A stretch of DNA of 64,000 nt from JANXMY01 sp965246745 (GCA_965246745.1 OZ251980.1:3658001-3722000); one strand, 5' to 3'; shown: positions 44,242 through 52,875, counted from the first letter of the stretch. Made by a program: numbers and translations. The notes: generated by a model from the sequence alone, not told the origin.

Positions 44242-44607
44242 TTATCCTCCCGTGTGCTTTTCGATGCTTTCCAAAACGCGGTCGGGCTTGAACGGCTTCA
44301 CGATGAAGTCTTTCGCCCCGGCTTGGATGGCTTCCACGACCATGTTTTTCTGGCCCATCGCCGTACACATGATGATTTTGGCGTTGGGATCGCTTTCTTT
44401 GATGGTCCGGCAGGCAAGAATTCCGTCCATGATCGGCATGGTGATGTCCATCAAAACGACATCGGGCTTGCAGGCGGCATACTTTTCCACCGCGTCCTGG
44501 CCGTTGACGGCTTCCCCGACGACGACGTAGCCGTTGTTGACCAGCATGTTTCTAAGTGTGACGCGCATAAACATCGCGTCGTCCGTGATGAGAACCGTTT
44601 TCGGCAT
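44242..44607 (-). CDS. cheY: Chemotaxis response regulator CheY
   Basis: This 121-residue single receiver domain has acidic pocket residues in LITDDAMFM, phosphoacceptor Asp54 in VVLMDITMPIMDG, Thr in MCTAMGQ and Lys in DFIVKPF. It is the diffusible output of CheA. No flagellar genes are in this window, so the target could be a flagellar switch elsewhere or a type IV pilus system. The start is ATG 44607; codons upstream in the same frame lie in the intergenic region. It is the first gene of the leftward che operon. Confidence 0.93.
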   Translation of the reverse strand: MPKTVLITDDAMFMRVTLRNMLVNNGYVVVGEAVNGQDAVEKYAACKPDVVLMDITMPIMDGILACRTIKESDPNAKIIMCTAMGQKNMVVEAIQAGAKDFIVKPFKPDRVLESIEKHTGG

Positions 44608-44759
44608 GATGCTTCCCTCGTGAGCGTGAAATGACCGGCAGTGACCGGCGCGGCCTGCGCTGTTTGGACTTGCGCCGTTCGGGCCTGCGCCGCTTTGCCC
44701 CGGTAAAGTTATCGGGAAGTGGGCGGGAAAACTAGAGGGGGGGCGGCATTCAAAGGCAA

Positions 44760-44790
44760 AACCGCCCGGAGCAGTGTGCTCCGGGCGGTT
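44760..44790 (-). terminator. Terminator hairpin between the acetamidase-like gene and cheY
   Basis: A perfect 14-bp stem (44760-44773 with 44777-44790) with a three-base loop. Read leftward it is followed by TTTGCCTTTG, so it probably ends transcripts from the acetamidase-like gene before the che operon. Confidence 0.7.
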
Positions 44791-44825
44791 TGCTGAGTTG
44801 TTTGGAAGGGGCGCACTGCCGGCCA

Positions 44826-45707
44826 CTACGCGATCTGCATCAGCAGCGCTTTGGACACTTTGCAGACAACGGTGTAGGCGGGGTCGAAGACATTGGCGAT
44901 TTCGTATTCGACGCACTGGCCGAGCAGCGTGTGCGCTCCCGTCTGGTCCAAGCCGAAGTCGTCTTGGAGCAGCCGGGACATTTCACTGGTAGCATGCTGA
45001 AGCGCCTGGTCCAGCGGCCGGGCATTACCGACTGTGAACAGATGGGAGGCGCTTTCCCCGCGCGGCCATTGGATCGTCTTTTTGATGACCGACAGGGTCA
45101 CGGCGGCGTCAAACGAGATTTCAATGCCGGTGCCGCACACCTCGCCGCAGCCCTGCGCGGCATGGCCGTCGCCGAGGAAAAACAAAGCGCCGGGCACGGC
45201 GACCGGGAAAAACGCCGTGACCCCTTCAGTGAAGCCTTTGTAATCCATGTTGCCGCCGTGCTGCGCCGACGTGGCCGTGGAAATCGCTTCGCCGCCGGCG
45301 GGGGCGACCCCAAAGCAGCCCAGCATGGGCCGGAGGGGAACCACGAAGCGCCCGAGGCGTGTTTCCGGCGCGGTCAGCGTTGCGGTCCCCGCGCCGGCGT
45401 CCACGTCCCACTCGCCGCTGCCGGCGGCAAACGGCGGCGGGGGCGGCAGCCGGGCGGCGTCGGCGGGGTCCACCACATTCGGCGCAAGGTGGACGCCGCT
45501 CCACCCGAAGCGGCGCGACGGCCGCAGGCGGCTTCGTCGGAGGCCAGAAACGCCATCGCGTGCCGGCAGGTTCACAGCCTCGCGCGGGAGCTGGAGCGCG
45601 GCGGCGCGTTTCCGCCGACGCAAACCGCCCCTTAAGATTGCCTGTGAAATTTCCAATAATCGAGACGAAACCAAACTTCGTCTCGGCTTAGGATGCACAC
45701 AGGACAA
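44826..45707 (-). CDS. Acetamidase/formamidase family protein, N-terminally damaged
   Basis: The C-terminal 220 residues match the FmdA/AmdA family: VPLRPMLGCFGVAP, HGGNMDYKGF, VPGALFFLGDGHAAQG and EVCGTGIEISFD. Family enzymes hydrolyse short-chain amides to the acid and ammonia. The first part of the frame (before GWSGVHLAP, near 45510) is Arg-rich and does not show the expected N-terminal domain with its conserved Gly/Pro and aspartate motifs. About 100 or more residues seem to be missing. No good start is seen (GTG 45575 is one option). It is probably a decayed or truncated gene. Confidence 0.6.
   Translation of the reverse strand: MSCVHPKPRRSLVSSRLLEISQAILRGGLRRRKRAAALQLPREAVNLPARDGVSGLRRSRLRPSRRFGWSGVHLAPNVVDPADAARLPPPPPFAAGSGEWDVDAGAGTATLTAPETRLGRFVVPLRPMLGCFGVAPAGGEAISTATSAQHGGNMDYKGFTEGVTAFFPVAVPGALFFLGDGHAAQGCGEVCGTGIEISFDAAVTLSVIKKTIQWPRGESASHLFTVGNARPLDQALQHATSEMSRLLQDDFGLDQTGAHTLLGQCVEYEIANVFDPAYTVVCKVSKALLMQIA
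45661..45685. promoter_or_regulatory. Perfect 9-bp hairpin or operator ahead of the dCache receptor
   Basis: CGAGACGAA (45661-45669) and TTCGTCTCG (45677-45685) form a perfect stem with a seven-base loop, 28 bases before the MCP start codon. It could be a 5' untranslated hairpin or an operator. Confidence 0.4.
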
Positions 45708-45712
45708 CCTTT

Positions 45713-48061
45713 ATGAACCTCCGCACGGCTTTTTCCCGCTCGCTTGCACTGAAGCTTTGTTTGGCTATCGGACTGGCAACCTGCTCGGTGCTCGCCGTGA
45801 TCTCGTGGGTCAGCTACGACACGGGCCGGCGGGCGCTGGAAAGCCAGACCAACGCGCAGGCCATGAAGCAGGCGCAGGCCACCGCCGCCCAGCTTGACGG
45901 CTTCATTGCCGGCGCATCCGTGCTGACCCGCTCCCTCGCAGCCCGCCAGAAAGCGGTCGGGCTGCACCCGGACCCCGGCATTTATCCCTTCATGGCCGCC
46001 CTGCTGCACGACTCCCCGGAAGAGCAGACCTACGACCTGTACTTTGCGTTTGACGACAAAAAAGCCAAAGACAAAGACTCCATGCCCTGGATCACCCGCG
46101 CAAGCTGGCCCAAATCCACCGTCGTCACCTACGATTACCACGATCCGAAGCAGGAATGGTATCACGGGGCCAAAACAAGCGGCAAGATGTATGTCACCGA
46201 GCCGTATTTTGACGACGGCGGGGCGAACATCTCCATGCTGAGCGTCACGCAGCCGGTGTACACGCCGCAGGGGCACTTTGTGGGCGTGGCCGGCATTGAC
46301 CTGGCCCTGACCGAGATGCAGAAAATCGTCGCGGCGAACCACCTGCTCGGCCCGGCGGCCGCCCACGACGGCCGGCCTGAGTGCTGCTTTCTTGTCAGCC
46401 GGGGCGGGCTGCTGATCGCCCATCCCAATTCGGACCTGCTGCCGCGCAAAGGCTTCGGCGGGGCCGATCTGGGGTCCATCGCCGACGGCAAGCCGGCGGC
46501 GGCGCAGCCGGAAGGCTTTGCTTCGCTTTGGATCAACGGGGAAATGCGCCGGGTTTACTGGACCACTGCGCCGCTGACCGGCTGGAAGATCGTGATGGAT
46601 GTTCCCGAAGCCGGAATTCTCGCGCCGGTGACGGTGCTGAGAAACCGGGCGGCTTTGCTCGGCCTGCTCGCCGTGGCGTTTATGATGACGCTGGTGTTTT
46701 TGATCGCCCGCAAAACCGTGCGGCCCATTCTGGCGCTGTCCGAAGGGGCGCGGCAGCTTGCCGAGGGCGACATTGAGCGTCAAGCGGCGGCGCAGGGCGA
46801 TGATGAAGTGGGGCAGATCGCCGCGTCGTTTCAGGCGCTGATTGCGTACCAAACGGAAATGGTGCGGGTCGCCGAAGCCATCGCCGCCGGCGATTTGACC
46901 CAGACCGTCACGCCGAAATCCGAAAAAGATGTTTTAGGCATCGCGTTTGCCGACATGGTGCTCAACCTGCGCCGCTTTGTGCAGACCGTGACGCTGAACG
47001 CCGCCGCAGTCGCTGAAGCGTCGGGGTCGCTCGCCCGAACCGCAGAGACAGTGGGCGCGGCGACCGAAGACATCGCCGCGACCATGCACGAAGTCGCGCT
47101 GGCCTCCGAGCAGTCCGCGCGGGGCGCGGGCGAGATCGCCCACGGCAGCGCCGCGCAGGCCCGGTCCATCTCCGAAAGCGCGGACCGGCTTCAGCAGCTC
47201 ACCGGGGCGGTTCAGACCGTCGCGCGGGACGCCGACCAGGCGACGGCGGCCAGTGAAAATGCGGCCGAGGTCGCCCAAACCGGCGCGGCGGCGGTCACGG
47301 AAACCGTGGCCGGCATGGACCGAATCCAGCGCACCGTCGCCGACTCGGCCCAGGCGATCCAAACCCTCGGCGACTCGTCGCGCCAGATCGGCGGCATCGT
47401 CAAAACGATTGAAGAAATCGCGTCGCAGACCAACCTGCTGGCGCTGAACGCCGCGATTGAAGCGGCGCGGGCCGGCGACGCCGGACGCGGCTTTGCCGTG
47501 GTCGCCGATGAAGTCCGCAAGCTGGCCGAGCGCTCGGCGGGCGCGACCCGAGAAATCGGCGGCTTGATTGCCCAGGTGCAGACGCAGACCGCGCAGGCGG
47601 TGGCGGCGATGGACGCCGGAACGCGCGAAGTGGAGCACGGGTCAGCCCTCGCGCGTGAGGCCGGATCGGCGCTGAGCCGAATTCAAGCCGTGTCCGAGGA
47701 CGTAACGGCGCGAATTCGGGTCATCCGCGCGTCGGCGGAAGACATGTCGGCGTCCACGCAGGACGTTTCGCGGGCGATCACGGATGTTGCGGCGATTGTG
47801 GAGGAAAGCAGCGCCGCCGCCGAAGAAATGTCGGCGTCGTCCGAACAAGTCTCGGCGTCCGTGCAGACCGTGTCCGGCACCACCGCCCGGCAGAACGGGT
47901 CGGTGGAGCAGCTTGCGGCGTCCGCCGCCAATTTGTCCGCCGTGGCGCGTGAGCTGGAAAACGCCGCTGGCCGGTTCCATGTGGACCCGTTCCCTGGAGA
48001 AGCGGCCGCCGAACACTCGGGGACAGCCGCCCCGGCGCTTACGCTGCGGCGGGCGGCTTGA
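45713..48061 (+). CDS. Methyl-accepting chemotaxis protein with dCache sensor
   Basis: This 782-residue receptor has a first membrane helix (LCLAIGLATCSVLAVISWV) and a large periplasmic dCache-type domain (about 40-300, with YFDDGGANISMLSVTQPVY and FVGVAGIDLALTEMQ). The second helix is ALLGLLAVAFMMTLVFLIA, followed by HAMP and a signalling domain with TNLLALNAAIEAARAGDAGRG. dCache domains bind amino acids, amines or organic acids. CAGGAC precedes the ATG by about ten bases. It stands apart from the che operon and is on the opposite strand. Its last 23 bases overlap the converging MFS gene. Confidence 0.92.
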   Translation: MNLRTAFSRSLALKLCLAIGLATCSVLAVISWVSYDTGRRALESQTNAQAMKQAQATAAQLDGFIAGASVLTRSLAARQKAVGLHPDPGIYPFMAALLHDSPEEQTYDLYFAFDDKKAKDKDSMPWITRASWPKSTVVTYDYHDPKQEWYHGAKTSGKMYVTEPYFDDGGANISMLSVTQPVYTPQGHFVGVAGIDLALTEMQKIVAANHLLGPAAAHDGRPECCFLVSRGGLLIAHPNSDLLPRKGFGGADLGSIADGKPAAAQPEGFASLWINGEMRRVYWTTAPLTGWKIVMDVPEAGILAPVTVLRNRAALLGLLAVAFMMTLVFLIARKTVRPILALSEGARQLAEGDIERQAAAQGDDEVGQIAASFQALIAYQTEMVRVAEAIAAGDLTQTVTPKSEKDVLGIAFADMVLNLRRFVQTVTLNAAAVAEASGSLARTAETVGAATEDIAATMHEVALASEQSARGAGEIAHGSAAQARSISESADRLQQLTGAVQTVARDADQATAASENAAEVAQTGAAAVTETVAGMDRIQRTVADSAQAIQTLGDSSRQIGGIVKTIEEIASQTNLLALNAAIEAARAGDAGRGFAVVADEVRKLAERSAGATREIGGLIAQVQTQTAQAVAAMDAGTREVEHGSALAREAGSALSRIQAVSEDVTARIRVIRASAEDMSASTQDVSRAITDVAAIVEESSAAAEEMSASSEQVSASVQTVSGTTARQNGSVEQLAASAANLSAVARELENAAGRFHVDPFPGEAAAEHSGTAAPALTLRRAA

Positions 48062-49343
48062 GGCCCGCGGGGGCGTCGCGGCTCGCATGGCGCGGGTCGC
48101 CCGCGCGAAGCGTCAATCCCAGCGCTCCGAGCGCCAGCAGCGCCGACAGCCCGAACACGCTTGCGTAGCCGCCGGGGCTGTCGGCCAGCACCCCGCCGAG
48201 CAGCGGCGCGGCGGCGCGGGGCAGCGCCGTGACGGCGTTGTACAGCGCCGTGTACAGCGGGATTTCGCGCGGCGAGCCGGCATACTCCATCACAATGTTG
48301 CTGCCGGCGATCCCCGCCCCCGCCATCGCCAGCGCCGCCAGGGCGAACACGCCGTAGAACACCGTCGGGGTCGGCGCAAACAAGGCCAGCGCCGACGCCC
48401 CCGCCGCCGACGCGCAGGCGGCCAGCAGCACATTTTTGTTGCCGCCGCCATCCCCCCACGCGCCCCAAACCAGCCCCCCGAACGAGGTGGTCAGCACCAG
48501 CGCTGCGGTGTATCCGGCGACGCTGCCCGGCCCGGCGTGCAGGTGCCGCTGGGCATGAAGCACATAAAACGGCACGGCCAGCCCCGACAAGTTCAGCGCA
48601 ATCTGGCCGTACAAAAACCGCCGAAACGGGCCGTGGGTCGTCCACACCCGGCGGCTGTCCCGCCCGTAATGCCCCGAATGCGGGTCGTCGGCTTCGCGCG
48701 GCGGCGACAGCGGCTCGCGAACAAACCCAAGCGGCAGGCAGCTCACGGTCATGATCACAAACCCGATCTCAAACCCCAGCGCGTAGCCGTGCGGAAAGCC
48801 CCCGGTCGGCCCTGCCAGCAGCCGCCGCAGCAGACTGTCCATTCCGAGGCCGAGCACCCCCGCAATCCCGCCCGCGTAGCCGAACAATCGCCCGCGCCAG
48901 CTCGCCGGAACGCATTTCCCGATGGCGACCCAGTACGCGGGCTGATTGATTCCCATCGCGCCGGCATGGATCGCAATCGCGCCGAACACCGCCGCAATCA
49001 GCCGGCCCGGATGGGTTGTGCCCCACAAAATCGTCAGCGGGGCCAGCCCGAGCAGCGCCAGGCGCTCAATCAGCGCGACCCCGAGCAGAAAGCCGCGCAC
49101 GCGCGGCAGCCGCCCGATAAAGCCGACCATGAACAAGCCCGGCAGGCACATCAAAAGGTTGTACACCGCCGGCAGGCAGCCGATCAGCGTGTTGCCCGCC
49201 CCGAGATGCCGCAAAAACACCGGCAGCAGCGTGGTCTGCGAAAACAGCGCCGCCCCCAGCGGCCACCCGACCGCATCGGTCAGGCACGCCGCAAAATTAA
49301 AGCGCTTGTCGGCCGGGGACAGGAAAGCGGGAGGGGTCGTCAT
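48039..49343 (-). CDS. MFS transporter
   Basis: This 434-residue protein has about twelve membrane helices. The N-terminal half includes FNFAACLTDAVGWPLGAALF and a loop RVRGFLLGVALIERLAL. The central cytoplasmic loop is His/Arg-rich (DDPHSGHYGRDSRRVW). No substrate-specific motif is recognised. The product is an inner-membrane permease of the major facilitator type. TATAAT lies only six bases before the ATG with no ribosome binding site, so its mRNA may be leaderless. It overlaps the MCP gene tail to tail by 23 bases. Confidence 0.8.
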   Translation of the reverse strand: MTTPPAFLSPADKRFNFAACLTDAVGWPLGAALFSQTTLLPVFLRHLGAGNTLIGCLPAVYNLLMCLPGLFMVGFIGRLPRVRGFLLGVALIERLALLGLAPLTILWGTTHPGRLIAAVFGAIAIHAGAMGINQPAYWVAIGKCVPASWRGRLFGYAGGIAGVLGLGMDSLLRRLLAGPTGGFPHGYALGFEIGFVIMTVSCLPLGFVREPLSPPREADDPHSGHYGRDSRRVWTTHGPFRRFLYGQIALNLSGLAVPFYVLHAQRHLHAGPGSVAGYTAALVLTTSFGGLVWGAWGDGGGNKNVLLAACASAAGASALALFAPTPTVFYGVFALAALAMAGAGIAGSNIVMEYAGSPREIPLYTALYNAVTALPRAAAPLLGGVLADSPGGYASVFGLSALLALGALGLTLRAGDPRHASRDAPAGLKPPAAA

Positions 49344-49355
49344 GCGCTTATTATA
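49344..49355 (-). promoter_or_regulatory. -10 box directly ahead of the MFS start (leaderless candidate)
   Basis: On the minus strand TATAAT (49355-49350) is followed by six bases and the ATG at 49343. It overlaps the last codons of the upstream methyltransferase gene. Confidence 0.45.
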
Positions 49356-50559
49356 GCATGTTCGGCGGGTTCAGATGCCGGCACAGAAATGCCGTATGAC
49401 CCGAGCCGACTCGCGCCAGGACGACAATCATTTCTTCCGTGCCGCGCAGGGTCAGCGTTTTGCGGACGGCATCGGGTTCGAGGGGAAAGCCGCGCTTTTT
49501 GATGACGACGCGCCCGATGTTTCGCGCCGCCAGGGCGTCTTGAAGTCTGCGCCTGCTGTATGGAAACTGGTCCAAAACTTCGTAAGCGTCGGCAAACGGC
49601 GTCGAGGTGAGCGTGTCGCCGAGCAGGTACGCGATCTGCGGGTCCACTGCGGCGGCGTCAAGCTGCCGGGCGAGGGTGCCGACCAGATGAGCGCGTATCA
49701 CCGCCGGGTCCGGCTCGTACAAAAACCGCCCGCCGGTCGGCGCGGCCCACTCGCCGCGCGTGTCGGCGTCGCCCGCCAGGGTGTGCGTCCCCGAAGGGGC
49801 AATCACTGTTGCCGAGAGTTTATGGCCCGGCTGCGCCCGCCCCAGCCACAGCAGCGCTTCGCGGCAGTCGCCGCCTTCGGAAACAAACTCCAGCGCGGCT
49901 CCAAACGGCTCGGCCAGCGCATGGTCAATCGCCGGGGACAGCTTGACGCCGACTGCACTCACGCCCGAGGCCGAGAGCGAATGCAGCCACGACAGCGGCG
50001 GCGTGTAGTCTTCCGGGTCGGACACGCGGCGCGAGTTTTGACGCCGCGCCGGGTCCAGCCAGGCGGCGTCGGTCGTGATTTCCGCCAGCGTGAAGTCTTC
50101 GGCGCAGACCGTCACCCGGTCCGAAACTTCCCACACGCGGGCGTTTTCGGCGGCAAACGCGGCCCGCGCCGGGTCCTGCTCGTACAGCGTCACCCGCAGC
50201 CCGGCGCGGGCAAAGGCCAGCGTGTCCCCGCCGATGCCGCCGCCGAGGTCGGACACGTGTTCGGCCCCCGCCGCTGTGAACCGCGCGGCATGGTACGCGG
50301 CGATGCGCTGCCCCGACGCCTGCTCCAATGCTTCCCGCACAAAAAACATCTGCGCCGCAAGCGGCCCGAACTTGGCCGCGCCGCGCCCGCGCAGCTCCGA
50401 CAGCTCCCACGCGGCGGCGGCTTTGTCGGGCGAGGCCGACCGGCGCAGGCGGGTCAGCGCCCGCAGCGTGTCGGCTCGGTCCCCGCGCAGGGCATCGGCT
50501 TCGGCAGACAGCGCTCGGCCCGCCGGCGACAGCAAAAACAAGGCGGCGTCTAAGATCAT
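49351..50559 (-). CDS. THUMP-like domain class I methyltransferase
   Basis: This 402-residue protein has a Rossmann methyltransferase core with the cofactor loop HVSDLGGGIGGDTLAFARAG near residue 100, acidic YEQDPARAAFAAENA and a WLDPARRQ motif. It ends with a THUMP-like domain (VIKKRGFPLEPDAVRK, then TLRGTEEMIVVLARV). Relatives are putative RNA-modifying methyltransferases, with no substrate proven to my knowledge. An N-terminal helical region (about 1-75) precedes the core. TACAAT lies seven bases before the ATG, suggesting a leaderless transcript. It is divergent from the next methyltransferase gene. Confidence 0.82.
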   Translation of the reverse strand: MILDAALFLLSPAGRALSAEADALRGDRADTLRALTRLRRSASPDKAAAAWELSELRGRGAAKFGPLAAQMFFVREALEQASGQRIAAYHAARFTAAGAEHVSDLGGGIGGDTLAFARAGLRVTLYEQDPARAAFAAENARVWEVSDRVTVCAEDFTLAEITTDAAWLDPARRQNSRRVSDPEDYTPPLSWLHSLSASGVSAVGVKLSPAIDHALAEPFGAALEFVSEGGDCREALLWLGRAQPGHKLSATVIAPSGTHTLAGDADTRGEWAAPTGGRFLYEPDPAVIRAHLVGTLARQLDAAAVDPQIAYLLGDTLTSTPFADAYEVLDQFPYSRRRLQDALAARNIGRVVIKKRGFPLEPDAVRKTLTLRGTEEMIVVLARVGSGHTAFLCRHLNPPNML

Positions 50560-50572
50560 GCAGGGGATTGTA
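50560..50572 (-). promoter_or_regulatory. -10 box directly ahead of the THUMP-like gene (leaderless candidate)
   Basis: TACAAT (50572-50567, minus strand) is followed by seven bases and the ATG at 50559, the same spacing as at 5422 and 49350. Confidence 0.4.
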
Positions 50573-50595
50573 CCCGCCGCGTCGAACCGTGCGCC

Positions 50596-51255
50596 ATGTC
50601 TGACTCATCTCTGCCGCCCGGCACCCCGCCCGATTGGAACTCGATTTACGCGGCGTCCGACGGTTACTTTTTCGGCACCGAGCCGAGCCAGGCGGCGGCG
50701 ACCGCATTTCGCTTTTTCGAGGCGCTCGGCGGCGACCCGGCGCGGGCGCGGGCGCTTGACCTCGGCTCGGGCGAAGGGCGGGACACGGCATTTCTCGCCG
50801 GGGCGGGGATGCACGTCACCGCCCGCGACAGCTCCGAAGCCGGCCTCGCGAAGACCCGCACGCTGCTGGCCCGGCGGGGCGTCCCCGAAGACCGCGTGGA
50901 CCTGGCGCGGGAAGACGTGCGCGGCTTTGACTACCCCGCCGCCGCGTTTGACCTGGCGCTCGCGGTCAACGTGTACCAGTTCCTGCCGCCTGCCGAAGCG
51001 CCGGGCCATGTGGAGCGCCTCCAAGCGAGCGTGAGGCCCGGCGGCCTGTGCGTGGTCGGCGTTTTCAGTCCGGCGATGGCCGGGTGGGGCCACGACTTGT
51101 CCCGCTACTGGACCGCGACGGCCGACGCGCTCACTGCCTTTTTCCCGGACACGGACGGCTGGCTGCTGCTGGACCGCACGGATTACTGGACGTACCGCGT
51201 TCACGATCAGTCCCGGATGTCGTTTGTGTATGTTGTCGCCCGAAAGGAGGCGTGA
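50596..51255 (+). CDS. Class I SAM-dependent methyltransferase
   Basis: This 219-residue protein has the motif I loop ALDLGSGEGRDTAFLAGAG near residue 53, the acidic residue of motif II in VTARDSSEAGL, and AFDLALAVNVYQFLPPAEAPGHV in the motif IV region. The layout resembles TehB-like and small-molecule O-, S- or N-methyltransferases. The N-terminal WNSIYAASDGYFFGTEPSQ is typical of this group. Substrate unknown. Its stop shares bases with the start of the VOC gene (TGATG), so the two are coupled. Confidence 0.82.
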   Translation: MSDSSLPPGTPPDWNSIYAASDGYFFGTEPSQAAATAFRFFEALGGDPARARALDLGSGEGRDTAFLAGAGMHVTARDSSEAGLAKTRTLLARRGVPEDRVDLAREDVRGFDYPAAAFDLALAVNVYQFLPPAEAPGHVERLQASVRPGGLCVVGVFSPAMAGWGHDLSRYWTATADALTAFFPDTDGWLLLDRTDYWTYRVHDQSRMSFVYVVARKEA

Positions 51256-51611
51256 TGACCGCCCATCACTTGTACCTGCTTGCGCCCGGCGCGTCCGCTG
51301 CTGAAGTCCGCGCGTTTTACGCCGAAATCCTCGGCCTGCCGGAAGTCCCGAAGCCGCCGAGCCTGGCCGCGACGCCGGTGCTGTGGTTTAATGCCGGCCC
51401 AATTCTTTTCCATATCGGACACCCCGACACCGGGACAATCGGCGGCGGCCACACCGCGCTGGCCGTGGGCGATGTTGCCGCCGCCCGCGCCCGCCTGCTG
51501 GCCCTCGGCGCTCCGGTAGACGACGACGTGATCCCCATGGGCTACCCGCGCTTTTATGTCCGTGACCCGTGGGGCAACCAATTTGAAGTTCTGCCGCTGG
51601 GTCTGCCCTAA
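51255..51611 (+). CDS. VOC family protein (glyoxalase/bleomycin resistance fold)
   Basis: This 118-residue protein shows the vicinal-oxygen-chelate pattern: HHLYLLAPG with the first metal-binding His, VRAFYAEILGLPE, GGHTALAVGDVAAARARL, and FYVRDPWGNQFEVL with the final glutamate. Such proteins act as lyases, dioxygenases or binding proteins. I start at ATG 51255, which overlaps the upstream stop and has AAAGGAGG nine bases before it. It is probably cotranslated with the methyltransferase, and the pair may act in one small-molecule pathway. Confidence 0.85.
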   Translation: MTAHHLYLLAPGASAAEVRAFYAEILGLPEVPKPPSLAATPVLWFNAGPILFHIGHPDTGTIGGGHTALAVGDVAAARARLLALGAPVDDDVIPMGYPRFYVRDPWGNQFEVLPLGLP

Positions 51612-51649
51612 ACTCCGGCTTTTATGGTAAAATCGTAGCAGGAGCGCTT

Positions 51650-52366
51650 ATGTTCGGCTTGGGATTATTCGGGCTGACGGCGGCTCTGCCGGGGGGCGGG
51701 GCGAAAAGCGATGCGGCGCTGGTGGCGGCGGCGCAGCGGGGGGACGTGGCGGCGTTTGGAGCGCTGCACGGGCGCTATTACCTGCGCGTGTACCATTTGG
51801 CGTTTCTGAAAACCAGCAACGCGCAGGATGCGGAAGATGTGGCGTCGGAAACTTTTGTCCGGGCGCTGGCCCATCTGCCCCGGCTGCGCCTCAAAGACGA
51901 CGGAGCGTCGCTGTATCCCTGGCTGCATCGCATTGCGGTCAACCTCGTCATTGACGGCCACCGGCAGCGCCCGCCGTCGGGAGTTGTCTCGCTCGACGCG
52001 CCGCTGATTGCCGGCATTCGGACGCTTTTGGACACCGAGGATTTCGACACGGGGCCGACCCCGCACGACATCGCCGAGCGGCACGAAGTGCAGCAGCTTG
52101 TCCGGGCGGCGATTGCGGCGCTGCCGGAAGACCAGGGCGATGTTTTAGTTTACAAATATCTCGGCGATATGACGGTCCGCGAGATTGCGCCGCTGCTGGG
52201 CCGCTCGGAAGCTGCCGCCAAGTCGCTGCTGCACCGGGCCGTGGTCAGCCTGCGCCGGGAGATCTGCCGGCGGGTGGATGCGGTCGAGCGCCTTGAGCTG
52301 GCCCGCACCGACAGCGCAGCGCGGGGCGGCGAAGCGCCGGAGGAGCTGCATGTCCGACGATCCTGA
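51650..52366 (+). CDS. ECF-type RNA polymerase sigma factor
   Basis: This 238-residue protein has sigma region 2 (YYLRVYHLAFLKTSNAQDAEDVASETFVRAL) noted by the core AQDAEDVASETFVRALAHL, then the WLHRIAVNLVID segment. Region 4 follows (LPEDQGDVLVYKYLGDMTVREIA and GRSEAAAKSLLHRAVVSLR). It directs RNA polymerase to a specific promoter set. The N-terminus has a Gly-rich extension of about 20 residues. AGGAG precedes the ATG, and a TAAAAT -10-like box lies at about 51628. A small gene overlaps its end by 17 bases and is the only candidate regulator nearby. Confidence 0.88.
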   Translation: MFGLGLFGLTAALPGGGAKSDAALVAAAQRGDVAAFGALHGRYYLRVYHLAFLKTSNAQDAEDVASETFVRALAHLPRLRLKDDGASLYPWLHRIAVNLVIDGHRQRPPSGVVSLDAPLIAGIRTLLDTEDFDTGPTPHDIAERHEVQQLVRAAIAALPEDQGDVLVYKYLGDMTVREIAPLLGRSEAAAKSLLHRAVVSLRREICRRVDAVERLELARTDSAARGGEAPEELHVRRS

Positions 52367-52577
52367 TTTTTCGCGATTGGAGCCGGGCCTGCGCGGCACG
52401 GTGCGGCTGGCCGAATCGGCGCTGCATGCCCCGCCGCCGCCGGAGCGTGCCGAAGCCGAGTCCCGGCGTGCCGTCGAGCTGCTGATGCAGGAAGCCGCCT
52501 TGTCGCCGAAAGCGCTCCGCGAAGCCGTCCGCGAGCAGCCCCGCCGCCCCTGGTGGCGCAAGTTTTGGAAGCCGTGA
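52350..52577 (+). CDS. Small protein coupled to the sigma factor gene
   Basis: This 75-residue ORF starts inside the sigma gene, with GGAGGAGCTGC right before its ATG, a strong ribosome binding site. It is charged and helix-rich (RAEAESRRAVELLMQEAALS) and ends with the basic, Trp-rich RRPWWRKFWKP. The Trp/Arg tail could touch membrane. Position suggests an accessory or anti-sigma role, but it lacks the zinc motif of ZAS-type anti-sigma factors. A repeat region follows. Confidence 0.55.
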   Translation: MSDDPDFSRLEPGLRGTVRLAESALHAPPPPERAEAESRRAVELLMQEAALSPKALREAVREQPRRPWWRKFWKP

Positions 52578-52875
52578 AGCATAGAACCGTGAGCGAGGGC
52601 GTTGGTTGCAAGGGCGTTTGATTGTAACAAGGGCGTGGTGTTGACGAGGGCGTGAACGCCCCCGCTGGGGAGCGCGGACGCTGAGGTCCCGAGGGTAAGG
52701 GACAAGACAACAAGATAAGAATCGGACTCTTCTGCCGCGAAGGCGGGACCTCAGCGTCCGCGCTCCCCAGCGAGGGCCTTTAGGCCCTCGTCATTCACGC
52801 CCTCGTTACCATTATACGCCCTCACAATAAACAACGCCTTGCATCTTGCCATCATCTTCTGCTGAGTAATCTATC
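52578..52875. other. Intergenic region with repeats
   Basis: No gene is supported here. The stretch starts with irregular repeats of AGGGCGT (about 52605-52655), holds the 29-bp-arm inverted repeat at 52663-52772, and ends with complementary AGGGC/GCCCT blocks up to the RicT start. Confidence 0.6.
52663..52772. repeat. Inverted repeat, perfect 29-bp arms
   Basis: The arms at 52663-52691 and 52744-52772 are exact reverse complements (core GGACGCTGAGGTCCCG). It is unlike the other families in this window. It lies between a sigma-factor pair and ricT on the same strand. Confidence 0.85.
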
